Source: RBG-13-68-16 sp041494245 (GTDB lineage Bacteria > Acidobacteriota > Thermoanaerobaculia > Thermoanaerobaculales > Thermoanaerobaculaceae). From it: 64,000 nt of DNA. A program made the translations under genes and the position numbers. Location of the stretch: positions 1 through 64,000 of the forward strand of contig JBGQAK010000012.1 in NCBI GenBank assembly GCA_041494245.1. The letters run 5' to 3'. This document shows, one piece after another, positions 9,587 through 18,014 of the stretch. How positions within the stretch are numbered: the stretch's first letter is position 1; each line of letters begins with the position of its first letter. Below the pieces are notes generated by a model. That model saw nothing but the letters and a program-made list of their open reading frames with translations, made no database searches and had not been told where the DNA came from.

Positions 9587-9808
9587 ATGGAAGCTCAGTT
9601 CACGGCTGTGTTCAAGAAGGTGCGCGAGGGTTACATCGGTTTCGTTGAGGAATTGCCTGGCGCTAACACGCAAGGCGCTACCCTCGATGAGGCCCGCGAG
9701 AACCTCGAAGAGGCGGTCGCCCTGGTGTTTGAGGCCAATCGTCACCTCGCCGAGGAGGAGCTGCGTGGCACCGAGGTAATCCGCGAGCCGTTTAAGCTTT
9801 CGGCGTGA
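9587..9808 (+). CDS. hicB: HicB-family antitoxin
   Basis: The 73-residue protein has the HicB partial RNase H fold pattern: GYIGFVEELPGANTQGATLDEARENL and then an acidic helix. HicB binds and blocks the HicA toxin and often represses its own operon. No obvious C-terminal HTH is present, so it is the short form. Its stop overlaps the start of hicA by four bases (GTGA). The order hicB-hicA is the reverse of the most common arrangement. Confidence 0.85.
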   Translation: MEAQFTAVFKKVREGYIGFVEELPGANTQGATLDEARENLEEAVALVFEANRHLAEEELRGTEVIREPFKLSA

Positions 9809-9996
9809 AGCGCAAGGACCTCCTCCGTCACCTGGAGGCGCATGGCTGCACGCTCTTGCGGGAAGGGCGCCGGCACTCCGTCTATGTCAATCACCTGGCG
9901 CGAAAGAGTTCCTCGGTTCCCCGTCACTGCGAGATCAACGACTTCCTCGCGCGGAAAATCTGCAGAGATCTGGAAATCCCGGAGCCCGGCATCTAA
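9805..9996 (+). CDS. hicA: HicA-family mRNA interferase toxin
   Basis: The 63-residue protein has the small dsRBD-like HicA fold. HGCTLLREGRRHSVYVN carries the family His at residue 24, and the PRHCEINDFLARKICRDLEI tail is typical. HicA toxins cleave mRNA independently of the ribosome. The start is GTG within the hicB stop. The pair lies at the edge of the accessory region. Confidence 0.85.
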   Translation: MKRKDLLRHLEAHGCTLLREGRRHSVYVNHLARKSSSVPRHCEINDFLARKICRDLEIPEPGI

Positions 9997-10029
9997 CGAT
10001 GCGACAAATCAAGGGGGCTGCCCCTCTGC

Positions 10030-10125
10030 GAGGACTGGGAGAAGCAGCGCTTCGACGCCCTCCAAAACCTGTACAACGGCGTGCGCCAGGACTCCTTCTC
10101 CGCCGGCTCCTTCGCGCCGTTCTAG
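10030..10125 (+). pseudogene. Duplicated 3' tail of the rubrerythrin-like gene
   Basis: This stretch encodes DWEKQRFDALQNLY and ends with SAGSFAPF and a TAG. It matches the last ~95 bases of the rubrerythrin gene (9367-9462) with scattered, mostly silent changes. No start or upstream portion is present. HicBA lies between the intact gene and this tail, as if the pair had been inserted near the end of a duplicated copy. A GGTACC-repeat end follows at 10191. Confidence 0.8.
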
Positions 10126-10190
10126 CAGCCGGCTACGCAAACAGCCGCGCCGCCGCTGTGGTGTGAAGGTAAGAACGTGATAGGTGGTTC

Positions 10191-10214
10191 GATACCAGGT
10201 ACCTCTATCTCACC
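10191..10214 (+). repeat. Solo end of the GGTACC palindromic repeat
   Basis: GATACCAGGTACC followed by TCTATCTCACC matches the left end of the repeat family described at 28957 with few differences. No right end follows. Confidence 0.7.
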
Positions 10215-10352
10215 ATTGTCCTGTGGATTGGCTACCGTGTGGCGTGATCCGCCCGACATCGCCGCATGTTCGTGTGAGCCTTTGGTCGGCCTCTTTAGGA
10301 CGAGCTACCTCGGTGATTTGTTGGCCGCTGTGCTCCGCGAAGTTAAGGCCGG

Positions 10353-10835
10353 CTATTGCTGTTTCTCGAGCCAAGACGACACTTCTTCTTGAACTTGCTT
10401 GACCAACGCTATGGTGTAGAAGTTGAAATGAGTATCGTTGGAATGGCTGAGCGTGCAGCCCGCGAGGTTCGCAGCTTCAACAACATGAGCGAAAGGCATC
10501 AGGATTCCAAAGTGCTTGCCAGGACGCATATGTGGAAGGGCGTGCTGGATGGAATCCCATATGCGTTCGTACTGGCCAAGCCGGTACCAAGAGCAGGTCA
10601 CAAGAGCGCGGTGAAGATCTTCGAACGCTGACTGGACTGTTTCCTGAGGCACTTGAGTTTCCAGAGACTTCTTTGCTAGCCATAGCACATAGCAGCCAAA
10701 TGCCATCACGAACTGTGCCTTTTCCTCACCTTGGCGCCGCGCGAACTCCTTGGCCGTGTATTCGCTCTGAAGCTGGTCGTTCAGCATCCCGATCAGTTTG
10801 TTTGCGAGATCTAGAGTCTCTGTCACTTTCGACAT
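10353..10835 (-). CDS. Hypothetical protein, mostly helical
   Basis: The 160-residue protein has no signal peptide or membrane segment that I trust. It looks amphipathic and helical, with KEFARRQGEEKAQFVMAFG in the first third and Trp/Tyr-rich patches (SWYRLGQYERIWDS). A plausible AAAGGACAGGG precedes the ATG. It stands alone between two solo repeat ends. I do not recognise the family. Confidence 0.5.
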   Translation of the reverse strand: MSKVTETLDLANKLIGMLNDQLQSEYTAKEFARRQGEEKAQFVMAFGCYVLWLAKKSLETQVPQETVQSAFEDLHRALVTCSWYRLGQYERIWDSIQHALPHMRPGKHFGILMPFAHVVEAANLAGCTLSHSNDTHFNFYTIALVKQVQEEVSSWLEKQQ

Positions 10836-10863
10836 CCCTGTCCTTTACACTTTCGGGCCGATC

Positions 10864-10887
10864 TGTACCAGCTACTACTATCTCACC
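10864..10887 (+). repeat. Degraded solo end of the GGTACC repeat
   Basis: TGTACCAGCTACTACTATCTCACC differs at several sites from the left end of the family. A GTACGTCCAC fragment follows, as also seen near 13088 and 42620. Confidence 0.5.
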
Positions 10888-10928
10888 AGATCGGTAGCAA
10901 GTACGTCCACTGTCCGGACGCGGCCCTG

Positions 10929-11318
10929 CTAGCCCTTCAGTTTGGCGAGAACCTCGGGGTAATACTTTTCGAATCCTTGATGGTGAAGCATCTGTGGACG
11001 TCTTCCAGCTTGCGCGACTGCGGCAAGAAGTAGGTCTGTCAGTCGCGGTCTGAGGTGTTCGGGCATGTTGTCAGTCAAGGCCTTCAACTCCGGCACCTGC
11101 TCATGCGCGAGCTTGTCTGCCATCTTGTCCACCCACCGTCCCTCTTCGGCCCGTTCACCAAGCGCCGCGGTCTTCTCGGCGGCAAGGGCAGATCGCTGGG
11201 CAGCCAGGGCGCTCGCCTCGGCGGCCCTGGCGGAACGCCGCGCGGAGATCGCTGCCACACCCGCGGCGACGGCAGCCGCAGCGGCGATCAGGATGCCAAC
11301 TAGCTGCACGTACAACAC
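10929..11318 (-). CDS. Small membrane-anchored coiled-coil protein
   Basis: The 129-residue protein has one N-terminal hydrophobic segment (residues 3-25). An Ala/Glu/Arg-rich heptad-like stretch (SARRSARAAEASALAAQRSA, then LAAEKTAALGERAEE) probably forms a coiled coil. The start is GTG with GGGAGG upstream. The C-terminal half is soluble. No family is recognised. Confidence 0.5.
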   Translation of the reverse strand: MLYVQLVGILIAAAAAVAAGVAAISARRSARAAEASALAAQRSALAAEKTAALGERAEEGRWVDKMADKLAHEQVPELKALTDNMPEHLRPRLTDLLLAAVAQAGRRPQMLHHQGFEKYYPEVLAKLKG

Positions 11319-11609
11319 CTCGCACCTCCCATTACCAGACGCTTAACGAGAGACTAGCCCAAATCGCGCCGAAGTGGGCTAGCCGCGGCGTCCAATAACG
11401 GCAACGCGTCATGGCTCGGTCTCGGCGGGGCGCACAAACACAGGTACGGGAGCTCACTGTCCGGCCCGCGAAACGCCCCGCACACCACGAGATGACCGAA
11501 TGGGCGGACCGCTACCGAGACCCGGCATGGCGCAACCCGGTGTGGGCGTCGCGATAACTACCACGTGCAGCTGAGCCAAGAGAGCCGGTAATGGAGAGTG
11601 GGTCTGCTC

Positions 11610-11755
11610 CCCAACGATTCGATCTCGGCAAGGACCCGGCATCGAAGCGAATTTCCAAACACGGGCGCGGGCGTACCGTGCTCTCGTTTTCTTACGTGTT
11701 CACGCGCTCCGCTGCTGGCTCGGCCGAGGAAAGTGAGAAAGAGGTACCTGGTACC
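11610..11755 (+). repeat. Right half of a GGTACC-family element
   Basis: The sequence from CGATTCGATCTCGGCAAGG to GTGAGAAAGAGGTACCTGG matches the right-hand two-thirds of the full copies at 21820, 28957, 30786 and 34156. The left end is missing or badly degraded. Its right end abuts the truncated ABC-transporter fragment on the opposite strand. Confidence 0.75.
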
Positions 11756-11771
11756 CATATGGTACCCATAG

Positions 11772-11834
11772 GCTGACGCCGTCCACCGCAACGATGTCGC
11801 CGTAGCTCTTGCAAAGGGCGTTGACTTCCAACAT
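11772..11834 (-). pseudogene. N-terminal fragment of an ABC-transporter ATPase
   Basis: About 22 codons read MLEVNALCKSYGDIVAVDGV, the characteristic first strand and A-loop Tyr region of ABC ATPases. Homology stops exactly where the GGTACC-family repeat begins, before any Walker A motif. The gene was evidently cut by insertion of the repeat or by recombination at it. Confidence 0.65.
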
Positions 11835-12048
11835 GGTCTTTCGCGGTCCGTGCCTTCCCGTAACAATACGACGGAAACCCGAGAAAGTTCCCACTGGCTG
11901 CTTGTTGGCTCATGCTTCCCACATAGACCGGGCCCCGCCAGAGTAGACTGCACCGAGTGGGCGCACGGAAACCGTGGTCTGAAGTGTTCGGGGGCAGTCG
12001 CTCTTTCTCCGAAGTCCGAGAATCCACGACCACGCCGACGGAGGTTCA

Positions 12049-13020
12049 ATGAAACGCCAAATCCGATGCTTCGTCGCTAGTGCCTTCGGTCGCGACGATG
12101 TGGACGCAATTTTCGATCACGTCATCAAGCCTCTTCTTCGAAAGGGGCTGCACATCATCCCCCTGCGCGTTGACCGTGTCGAGCATAATGACGATATCGA
12201 CGACAAGATTTTCGAGCTGTTGGATCAAGCCGATTTCTGTATCGCTGATCTAACGTACGCGCGCCCGTCCGTGTACTACGAGGCGGGCTACGCCTTTGGC
12301 AAAGGCAAGCCCGTGATCTACATCGCACGAAAGGATCACCTCAAGGCCGTTGACTCGGATCCGCACGGACTCTTCCGCATCCACTTCGACCTTCAAATGA
12401 AGAACGTGATCCCATGGAGCGAACCCAATGAGGGGTTCAAGAAGAGGCTCGCTGCCAGGATTCGCGTGGTGACTCGTCCGCTCGGAGAGGCTCCAAAACG
12501 TGTCACTACGGACGATGAAGCGAGGTCTCGGTTCCTTGCGATGTCGCCAAAGGAACGGATCAGCGAACTAACAAGGACGGCCCATCAACTCATCCTGTCT
12601 CAGGGCTATGAGATCCGGTCTGCCGGCCAGTCGGTAGACTTCCAAGGGGCACGGGTTTCCGCCGTTCGCACTCAGAACGGGAAACAGCACCGTCTCACCT
12701 TCAACGCGATGGTGCGGCTTGGGAAGGCTATATTCTCGGACGTGGAGGCCTCAGTGCAGTGGGTGAATGCTTCGAGTTCCAAGCTAAAGACTGCTTCGAT
12801 TGTGCTAGCTTCCCTAGACCGGGCTCCAAGCGGTTCAGCGTCGCACCTCCTTTCCTTCCGTCAGCTCCGTGACGGACGTTTCGTGACGCACCATGAAGGT
12901 GCGAAGATCCAGGTCTTCGTGCTCGATGGTATTCGTTCTACCAGTGACCTCGTCGATCGCTTGACCGAGGTGCTCCGGGTTCTCGCTGGTGACGCAAACC
13001 GTCGAGCCCTTGGCGACTAG
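12049..13020 (+). CDS. Nucleoside 2-deoxyribosyltransferase-like protein, putative defence gene
   Basis: Residues 1-100 of 323 look like the NDT/TIR-like Rossmann domain: FVASAFGRD, ADFCIADLTYARPSVYYEAG (61-80), YAFGKGKPVIYIARK. Glu78 stands where NDT enzymes have the catalytic nucleophile. Such domains cleave N-glycosidic bonds of nucleotides or NAD and are frequent in antiphage proteins. Residues 150-323 form a second domain I do not recognise. GGAGG precedes the ATG. The gene is convergent with the type I restriction operon, and a CCCCG/CGGGG hairpin follows its stop. A defence role is inferred from domain and position only. Confidence 0.6.
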   Translation: MKRQIRCFVASAFGRDDVDAIFDHVIKPLLRKGLHIIPLRVDRVEHNDDIDDKIFELLDQADFCIADLTYARPSVYYEAGYAFGKGKPVIYIARKDHLKAVDSDPHGLFRIHFDLQMKNVIPWSEPNEGFKKRLAARIRVVTRPLGEAPKRVTTDDEARSRFLAMSPKERISELTRTAHQLILSQGYEIRSAGQSVDFQGARVSAVRTQNGKQHRLTFNAMVRLGKAIFSDVEASVQWVNASSSKLKTASIVLASLDRAPSGSASHLLSFRQLRDGRFVTHHEGAKIQVFVLDGIRSTSDLVDRLTEVLRVLAGDANRRALGD

Positions 13021-13214
13021 GCAACCCCGGCGCTCCTCGGGGGCGGGGCATGGGAGTGTGATCTTCTCTGCGCCGCTGCTTTCATAAGTACCACGTCCAC
13101 GCTTATTGACAGTATTCTGGGCGGGTGCCTGAGGACGAAGTGTGACCATCTTGCAGTGACATCCTGCTTTCAACTGGCCTCGGGTTCTTGTTGGCCGCGA
13201 ACACACGAGCCCAG

Positions 13215-14117
13215 CTACATGTCGTCGCCGAATCCGAAGCGGCTCCAATCGACCTCGGGTCGTTCGCTCGTGCTGGCCACATAGGCCCACTTTTCCACGA
13301 GCTCTTGCGCGCCCAAATCCTTGGCGAGGTACTCTCGTGCTTTCGCAAAGACTTGACAGACCGCGCGGACCATGTGGGCGATCACCGCGGCAAGATAGCT
13401 TAGTGCGCCAGCCATCAGGCGGCGCTGGTCTTTCACCGTTTTCGCTTGCCTCACCTGAAGGACGCTGATCCAGCTTGAGTGAGCGTAGCCACAAAGGAAG
13501 TGGTACAGCCCGTTCGCACTGTCCTCGTTGAACCCAGCCTTGGTTGCCAGGTCCCTCCATGGGGTGTCTCGACCTTTGCGCCCCGCCCTCCACCTGCCTT
13601 GCAGGATCTTTCCACGCTGCAACTCTGGGAGGGCACTGAACGCTGGGTTCGCCTCAAGGCGCCTTCGCAGAACCTCGATTTCAGTGGCTTCCTGCTCCAA
13701 GAGTTTCTTACCCGCGGGAGAGTGGAGCGGAAATCCCTGTCGATCGATCAGGCCGCCAAGCCACCAGGCCAGGTAGCGTGCGTCCGCTTCGGCACCAGAT
13801 ACAGGTGACACGAAGACGTGGTGAAAGACCAGGAATGTCTCGACCGCGGCGCGAACCAACCCGTTGACAGAACCGGGGTCGAAGAACCCGACCCGCAGGT
13901 CCGCAAGATCGGTACCTCGCGAAAGAGCAATAGCCGAGGACGCGTGGCCCACGAACTTCAGCACGAGTCCCTCCGCGTCGAGCAGGCGCCGGTCGGGCCC
14001 GGCGTCGGTGCCGGCTTGAGCCTCGCCAACGCGGAGCAGGATTGCCAGGAGGCGCTCCAGCTCTCGCTCAGGGCCGCGGCCCGTGCCGTCCGCGCCTGGG
14101 GCCGTTGTCTCAGGCAT
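13215..14117 (-). CDS. Uncharacterised protein at the end of the hsd operon
   Basis: The 300-residue protein is mostly helical, with no signal peptide. Features are a long charged N terminus and the blocks VRAAVETFLVFHHVF, DLATKAGFNEDSANGLYHFL and CGYAHSSWIS. The YxHFLCGYAHSS pattern is reminiscent of DUF5677-like or HEPN-like helical proteins, but I cannot confirm this. Its ATG lies within the end of hsdS (8-bp overlap), so it is translated with the restriction genes. It may be an accessory effector, regulator or anti-restriction modulator; function unknown. Confidence 0.6.
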   Translation of the reverse strand: MPETTAPGADGTGRGPERELERLLAILLRVGEAQAGTDAGPDRRLLDAEGLVLKFVGHASSAIALSRGTDLADLRVGFFDPGSVNGLVRAAVETFLVFHHVFVSPVSGAEADARYLAWWLGGLIDRQGFPLHSPAGKKLLEQEATEIEVLRRRLEANPAFSALPELQRGKILQGRWRAGRKGRDTPWRDLATKAGFNEDSANGLYHFLCGYAHSSWISVLQVRQAKTVKDQRRLMAGALSYLAAVIAHMVRAVCQVFAKAREYLAKDLGAQELVEKWAYVASTSERPEVDWSRFGFGDDM

Positions 14118-15354
14118 GGTCTGCCCTCGGAGTGGTCTGTGTGGCTTGCTCGGCGCCCGCCGAGGTGATTTCGCCGCGGAAGGCGCACTGGACGAGGGTG
14201 GCGAACAACTCGGCGTCGCCCTGAGATGCCAGTTTGAGATGCGACCGAGTTTCGCCGTGCTTCTCGAACAGGCCGCCGAACGCCGCTTGTAGGGCCTTGG
14301 GCGGCCAAATCACGCGAATGGCCGAGAACCTTGACTTGCTGACTAGGCCCTTCATCCCGCCCGTGGACGCAGCCTGAACGAGCGTCTTCCCAAAGGCCAG
14401 CAGCGCATAGATAAACCTGAAATCCGTTCCGGCCTGAGGTGTGATCGCGTTGATTTGCTGATTGAAGGCCACCCCCCTGTCGGCTATGGCAACGTTGCCG
14501 AGGCAAGCTCGGGTTCCCGCGATGCAGGTCACCAGCACTGAGCCCGCAGGGACTATTCGAGCCACCGTTCGGCCAAGGTCGGAGAGGCCTTCACCCGCTC
14601 GTGTGAGGAAATGGTTTGGGGTATTGATGTTATCCGACGTGATCCACTCAATGTTGTCCCCGTAGAACTCCGGCATCGAGCGGGGCGGCGTGTTGCCAGT
14701 AGTAATCGCCCCTAGTTGACCGAGGCTTACCGTTGGCCACTGGCGCGGGTTCGTGACGGGGTCGCCAAACATCTCCAGGAAACTGGCGCGGAGGAGGTCG
14801 TCGGTGGTCTCGATCGCCTGCTGGCGCTTGTGGCGAATGGCATCAGCCTTGTCCAGGATGGCGGCGATGCGGTGCTGGTCGGTCACTGAGGGCGCCGGCA
14901 CCAACTGGGAGAGGTAGAGGTCGATATTGAGGTTCCGTAGCCCGGACGTTGTAGTGTTCATCGCCGCAAGCGCAGCGCGCCCGCGTGGCGAAGACAGCCA
15001 GAAAAAGAGCCATCTGCTATCGGCGCGGTTGTGGTCTGCTCGCAGCCGTAGAGTGAAGTTCGAGAAGTAGAACTCCGTTGCTCCATCGGGCTGAGTGAAC
15101 TGGCAGCATTTGCCGATCAGCTCCGGGCTACCGCTCGATTTCGTTACTAGCAAATCGCCCGATTGAAGTAGACGCCGGGCAATATCCGCTTCGGGGATCA
15201 AACGCCAGGCAACCTCCGAGAGGTCCAGGCGCCCTCCCTGAATGTTGGAGCTTCGAAGGACTGGGAAGCCTGCTCCCTCAGAAGTTTCGTCGCCCCAGGT
15301 CCCGCTGTCGGCGAGACAAGTCAAGTCACGAAGGTGGACCATTGGCCACGTCAC
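14110..15354 (-). CDS. hsdS: Type I restriction enzyme specificity subunit
   Basis: The 414-residue protein has two target-recognition halves, each followed by a conserved helical region. The central one is DQHRIAAILDKADAIRHKRQ near residue 160, and the second half starts at WPTVSLGQLGAITTGNTP. HsdS positions the methylase and nuclease on a bipartite DNA target. Its ATG overlaps the hsdM stop (ATGA), and its end overlaps the next gene. The second half has a typical TRD but a divergent C-terminal helix. Confidence 0.92.
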   Translation of the reverse strand: MTWPMVHLRDLTCLADSGTWGDETSEGAGFPVLRSSNIQGGRLDLSEVAWRLIPEADIARRLLQSGDLLVTKSSGSPELIGKCCQFTQPDGATEFYFSNFTLRLRADHNRADSRWLFFWLSSPRGRAALAAMNTTTSGLRNLNIDLYLSQLVPAPSVTDQHRIAAILDKADAIRHKRQQAIETTDDLLRASFLEMFGDPVTNPRQWPTVSLGQLGAITTGNTPPRSMPEFYGDNIEWITSDNINTPNHFLTRAGEGLSDLGRTVARIVPAGSVLVTCIAGTRACLGNVAIADRGVAFNQQINAITPQAGTDFRFIYALLAFGKTLVQAASTGGMKGLVSKSRFSAIRVIWPPKALQAAFGGLFEKHGETRSHLKLASQGDAELFATLVQCAFRGEITSAGAEQATQTTPRADHA

Positions 15355-16874
15355 CGGAGCATCCCCTCCAGCTCGTCGAGGTCCTTCCGGATGTCGTCTT
15401 CGAGAGCGCGAAGACGGCCTAGAATTACCTTGGGCGGGTCGTACTCCTGCTCCTCGTAGCGGACCTCCTTGTAACGGTTGATGGAGAGGTCGTAGCCGTT
15501 TCCCTTGATCTCGGCGGCGGGGACGAAGAACGACCTGGCGGTGCGGTCGGTGTCTTTCTCAGGGTTGCGGGCGCGCCAGCGCGCGAGCACGTCGGGGATG
15601 TCGTTGGCCTCGATCTTGTCGCGCTTGTCGTCGAGGGAAAAACCGTCCGATTGCATGTCGTAGAACCAGACGTTCTCGGTGCTTCCGCCCTTGACGAAGA
15701 GCAGCACGGCGGTGCTGACGCCCGCGTACGGCCTGAAGACGCCTGCGGGCATCTTGACAATCCCCTGCAGCTCGCATTTTTCGAGCAGCATCGTGCGCAG
15801 GCGCTTGTGGGCGTTGGAGGAGCCAAAGAGGACGCCATCGGGGACGATGACGCCTGCGCGTCCGCCGATGCGCAGGACGTTGATGATGCGGTTGACGAAG
15901 AGCAGTTCGGTTTTGGTGGTGGCGAGCTGCAGGTCCTCGTTGATGTCGCCCTTGTCGATGCTGCCCTTGAACGGAGGGTTGGCGAGCGCCACGTCGTAGC
16001 GGTCGCGTTCGTCGTACCGTTTGGAGAGGGTGTCCATGTAGTGCAGGTTCGGCGTGTCGATGCCGTGAAGCAGCAGGTTCATGAGGCCGATGCGCACCAT
16101 GGTGGTGTCGAAGTCGAAGCCGGTGAAGGTGCGCTCCTTGAGGACGCGCCACTGCCGCTCGTCGGTGAGCCGGTCGCCGATCTCGCCGCGCTCCAGGCCG
16201 TTCTCATCAGTGTGACGCAAGTCGGGGCTGGTGTGCTGGGTGAGGATGTGCTGGTAGGAACCAAGTAGGAAACCGCCGGTGCCGCAGGCGGGGTCGCACA
16301 CCTCCTCGCCAAGCCTCGGGTCGATGAGCGCGCAGATCATCTGGATGATGTGGCGCGGGGTGCGGAACTGCCCGTTCTTGCCGGCGGTGGCGATCTCGGA
16401 GAGGAGGTATTCGTAGAGGTCGCCCTGGGTGTCGTGGAACGTCTGGCCGTTGGCCTGTCGCTCGCGCTCGATCTCGCCGTAGATCTCGTCGACGATTCCC
16501 ACTGCCTCGACGAGCAGGGACGGCTTCGGGATGATGAACACTGCGTCCTGCATCGCCTGAGCGAACGGCAGCGACTCGCCCCCGAGCGACTTGATGAACG
16601 GAAAGACTCGGTCGCGCACGTGGGCGAGCATCTCGTCGCCGGGGAGGTGGCGGAACTGGCTCCAGCGCAGATCGTCGTGCCCGGCGAACAGCGACGTGGA
16701 GGGCTTCCCGAGCCACTCGGCGTCCTCCTGCGTCTTTCGGTCCATGGCGTCGAGCCGCCGCATGAACAGCAAATAGGAGATCTGCTCGATCGCCGTGAGC
16801 GGGTTGGCGATTCCGCCGGACCAGAACTTGTCCCACAGGGCGTCCACTTTTGATCGAATGGCGGGCGTCAGCAT
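15351..16874 (-). CDS. hsdM: Type I restriction enzyme methylase subunit
   Basis: This 507-residue N6-adenine methyltransferase has the SAM motif DPACGTGGF at 194-202, the catalytic NPPF within ALANPPFKG, and the N-terminal HsdM helical domain. I chose the ATG at 16874 because it carries GGAG upstream and gives the family start (LTPAIRSKVDALWD). The open frame upstream overlaps fic and is not used. The fic stop is 10 bases before. HsdM with HsdS protects host DNA; with HsdR it restricts. Confidence 0.94.
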   Translation of the reverse strand: MLTPAIRSKVDALWDKFWSGGIANPLTAIEQISYLLFMRRLDAMDRKTQEDAEWLGKPSTSLFAGHDDLRWSQFRHLPGDEMLAHVRDRVFPFIKSLGGESLPFAQAMQDAVFIIPKPSLLVEAVGIVDEIYGEIERERQANGQTFHDTQGDLYEYLLSEIATAGKNGQFRTPRHIIQMICALIDPRLGEEVCDPACGTGGFLLGSYQHILTQHTSPDLRHTDENGLERGEIGDRLTDERQWRVLKERTFTGFDFDTTMVRIGLMNLLLHGIDTPNLHYMDTLSKRYDERDRYDVALANPPFKGSIDKGDINEDLQLATTKTELLFVNRIINVLRIGGRAGVIVPDGVLFGSSNAHKRLRTMLLEKCELQGIVKMPAGVFRPYAGVSTAVLLFVKGGSTENVWFYDMQSDGFSLDDKRDKIEANDIPDVLARWRARNPEKDTDRTARSFFVPAAEIKGNGYDLSINRYKEVRYEEQEYDPPKVILGRLRALEDDIRKDLDELEGMLR

Positions 16875-16884
16875 CGTTGCTCCA

Positions 16885-18003
16885 TCAACCACGTCCCTTC
16901 GGCCGGCCGGCTCCGGTGCTTGGATCCGGGCGAGCGGAGTCGGCGCGTTCCGGATGTCGCTTCGACCAGCGCGCGGCGCGGCCGGCGCCCTCGACCGTGA
17001 GCACACCGTCCTCGCGCATCTGTCGCAGGACCACGCGGATCATGTCCCGGCTGATGCCGGGGCACTCCGCCTCGATCTCCGAGATCGCGAACGGCGCGAG
17101 CTTGCGTTCAACGACGCGGCGAATGTGCGCTGTCTTCGACCCTCGCGCGGTCGTGACCTGGCCGACCCTCTCCTCGAACTCGCGATAGGCGCGCAGCATC
17201 ACGCCCCAGAAGTAGCGCAGCCATGGGCGGATGTCGTGCTGCCCCTGGTGCCAGCCTCGAGATGATGCCTCCAGCGTCTCGTAGTAGGTTTCCCTGGACT
17301 CCTCGAAGATCCGCTCGAGGCTGATGTAGCGCCCGACGTCGTACCCGAAGTGGTAGAGGAGGAGCAGGGTCAGCAGGCGCGCGCTGCGGCCGTTCCCGTC
17401 GGTGAACGGGTGGATGCAGAGGAAGTCGAAGACGGCGAGGGGTACGGCGACGAGCGGCTCCACGCGCCCCTCGGTGACGGCGGCCCGGTAGCGTTCGACG
17501 AGCTTGTCCATCGCGCCCGGGGTCGCGACCGCGGGCACGGCGCGGAACCGAACACGCAAGAGCGAGCCGTCAGGGTTGCGCTCCACGATCTCGTTGTCGG
17601 TCATCTTCCAGCGGCCGCCCTCGGCGGGCAGGTAGCGGTAGATCATCGAGTGGAGCTGGAGCACAACGTTGACGGTGAACGCCATGTGTTCGGCGGACTC
17701 GTGGATCAGCGCGAGCGCGTCGCGGTAGCCGGCGATCTCCTGCTCGGAGCGGGTCGCCGGCATGGAGGCCTTGAGGACCAGGGCCTCGACGCGTTCCCGC
17801 GGCGCGGTGATGCCCTCGAGCCGGTTCGACGACTCGCTCGACTCGACGATGGCCACCTGACGCAGGGACTCCAAGATCTCGGGTGTCTGCTGGGTATAGA
17901 GCGCCTGCTTCCCCTTGTACTCGCCGATCCTCTGGAGCGTGGACGCATCCTCGGCGGAGAAGCTCAATTTCCGGAGATAGATGGAATCGAGCGAGTGCGG
18001 CAT
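16885..18003 (-). CDS. Fic-family AMP-transferase with C-terminal winged helix
   Basis: The 372-residue protein has the canonical Fic loop HPFTDGNGRSAR at 198-209. An N-terminal inhibitory motif SNRLEG (S59, E63, G64) makes it a self-inhibited class II enzyme. Residues ~285-345 look like a winged-helix DNA-binding domain (PFAISEIEAECPGISRDMIR). Fic enzymes move AMP or related groups onto target proteins. I prefer the ATG at 18003 (GGGAGAGG upstream, family N terminus); an earlier ATG at 18057 is possible. It sits between hsdR and hsdM on the same strand. The promoter region in front holds a perfect inverted repeat, so autoregulation is plausible. Confidence 0.88.
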   Translation of the reverse strand: MPHSLDSIYLRKLSFSAEDASTLQRIGEYKGKQALYTQQTPEILESLRQVAIVESSESSNRLEGITAPRERVEALVLKASMPATRSEQEIAGYRDALALIHESAEHMAFTVNVVLQLHSMIYRYLPAEGGRWKMTDNEIVERNPDGSLLRVRFRAVPAVATPGAMDKLVERYRAAVTEGRVEPLVAVPLAVFDFLCIHPFTDGNGRSARLLTLLLLYHFGYDVGRYISLERIFEESRETYYETLEASSRGWHQGQHDIRPWLRYFWGVMLRAYREFEERVGQVTTARGSKTAHIRRVVERKLAPFAISEIEAECPGISRDMIRVVLRQMREDGVLTVEGAGRAARWSKRHPERADSARPDPSTGAGRPKGRG

Positions 18004-18014
18004 GCCTCTCCCTG

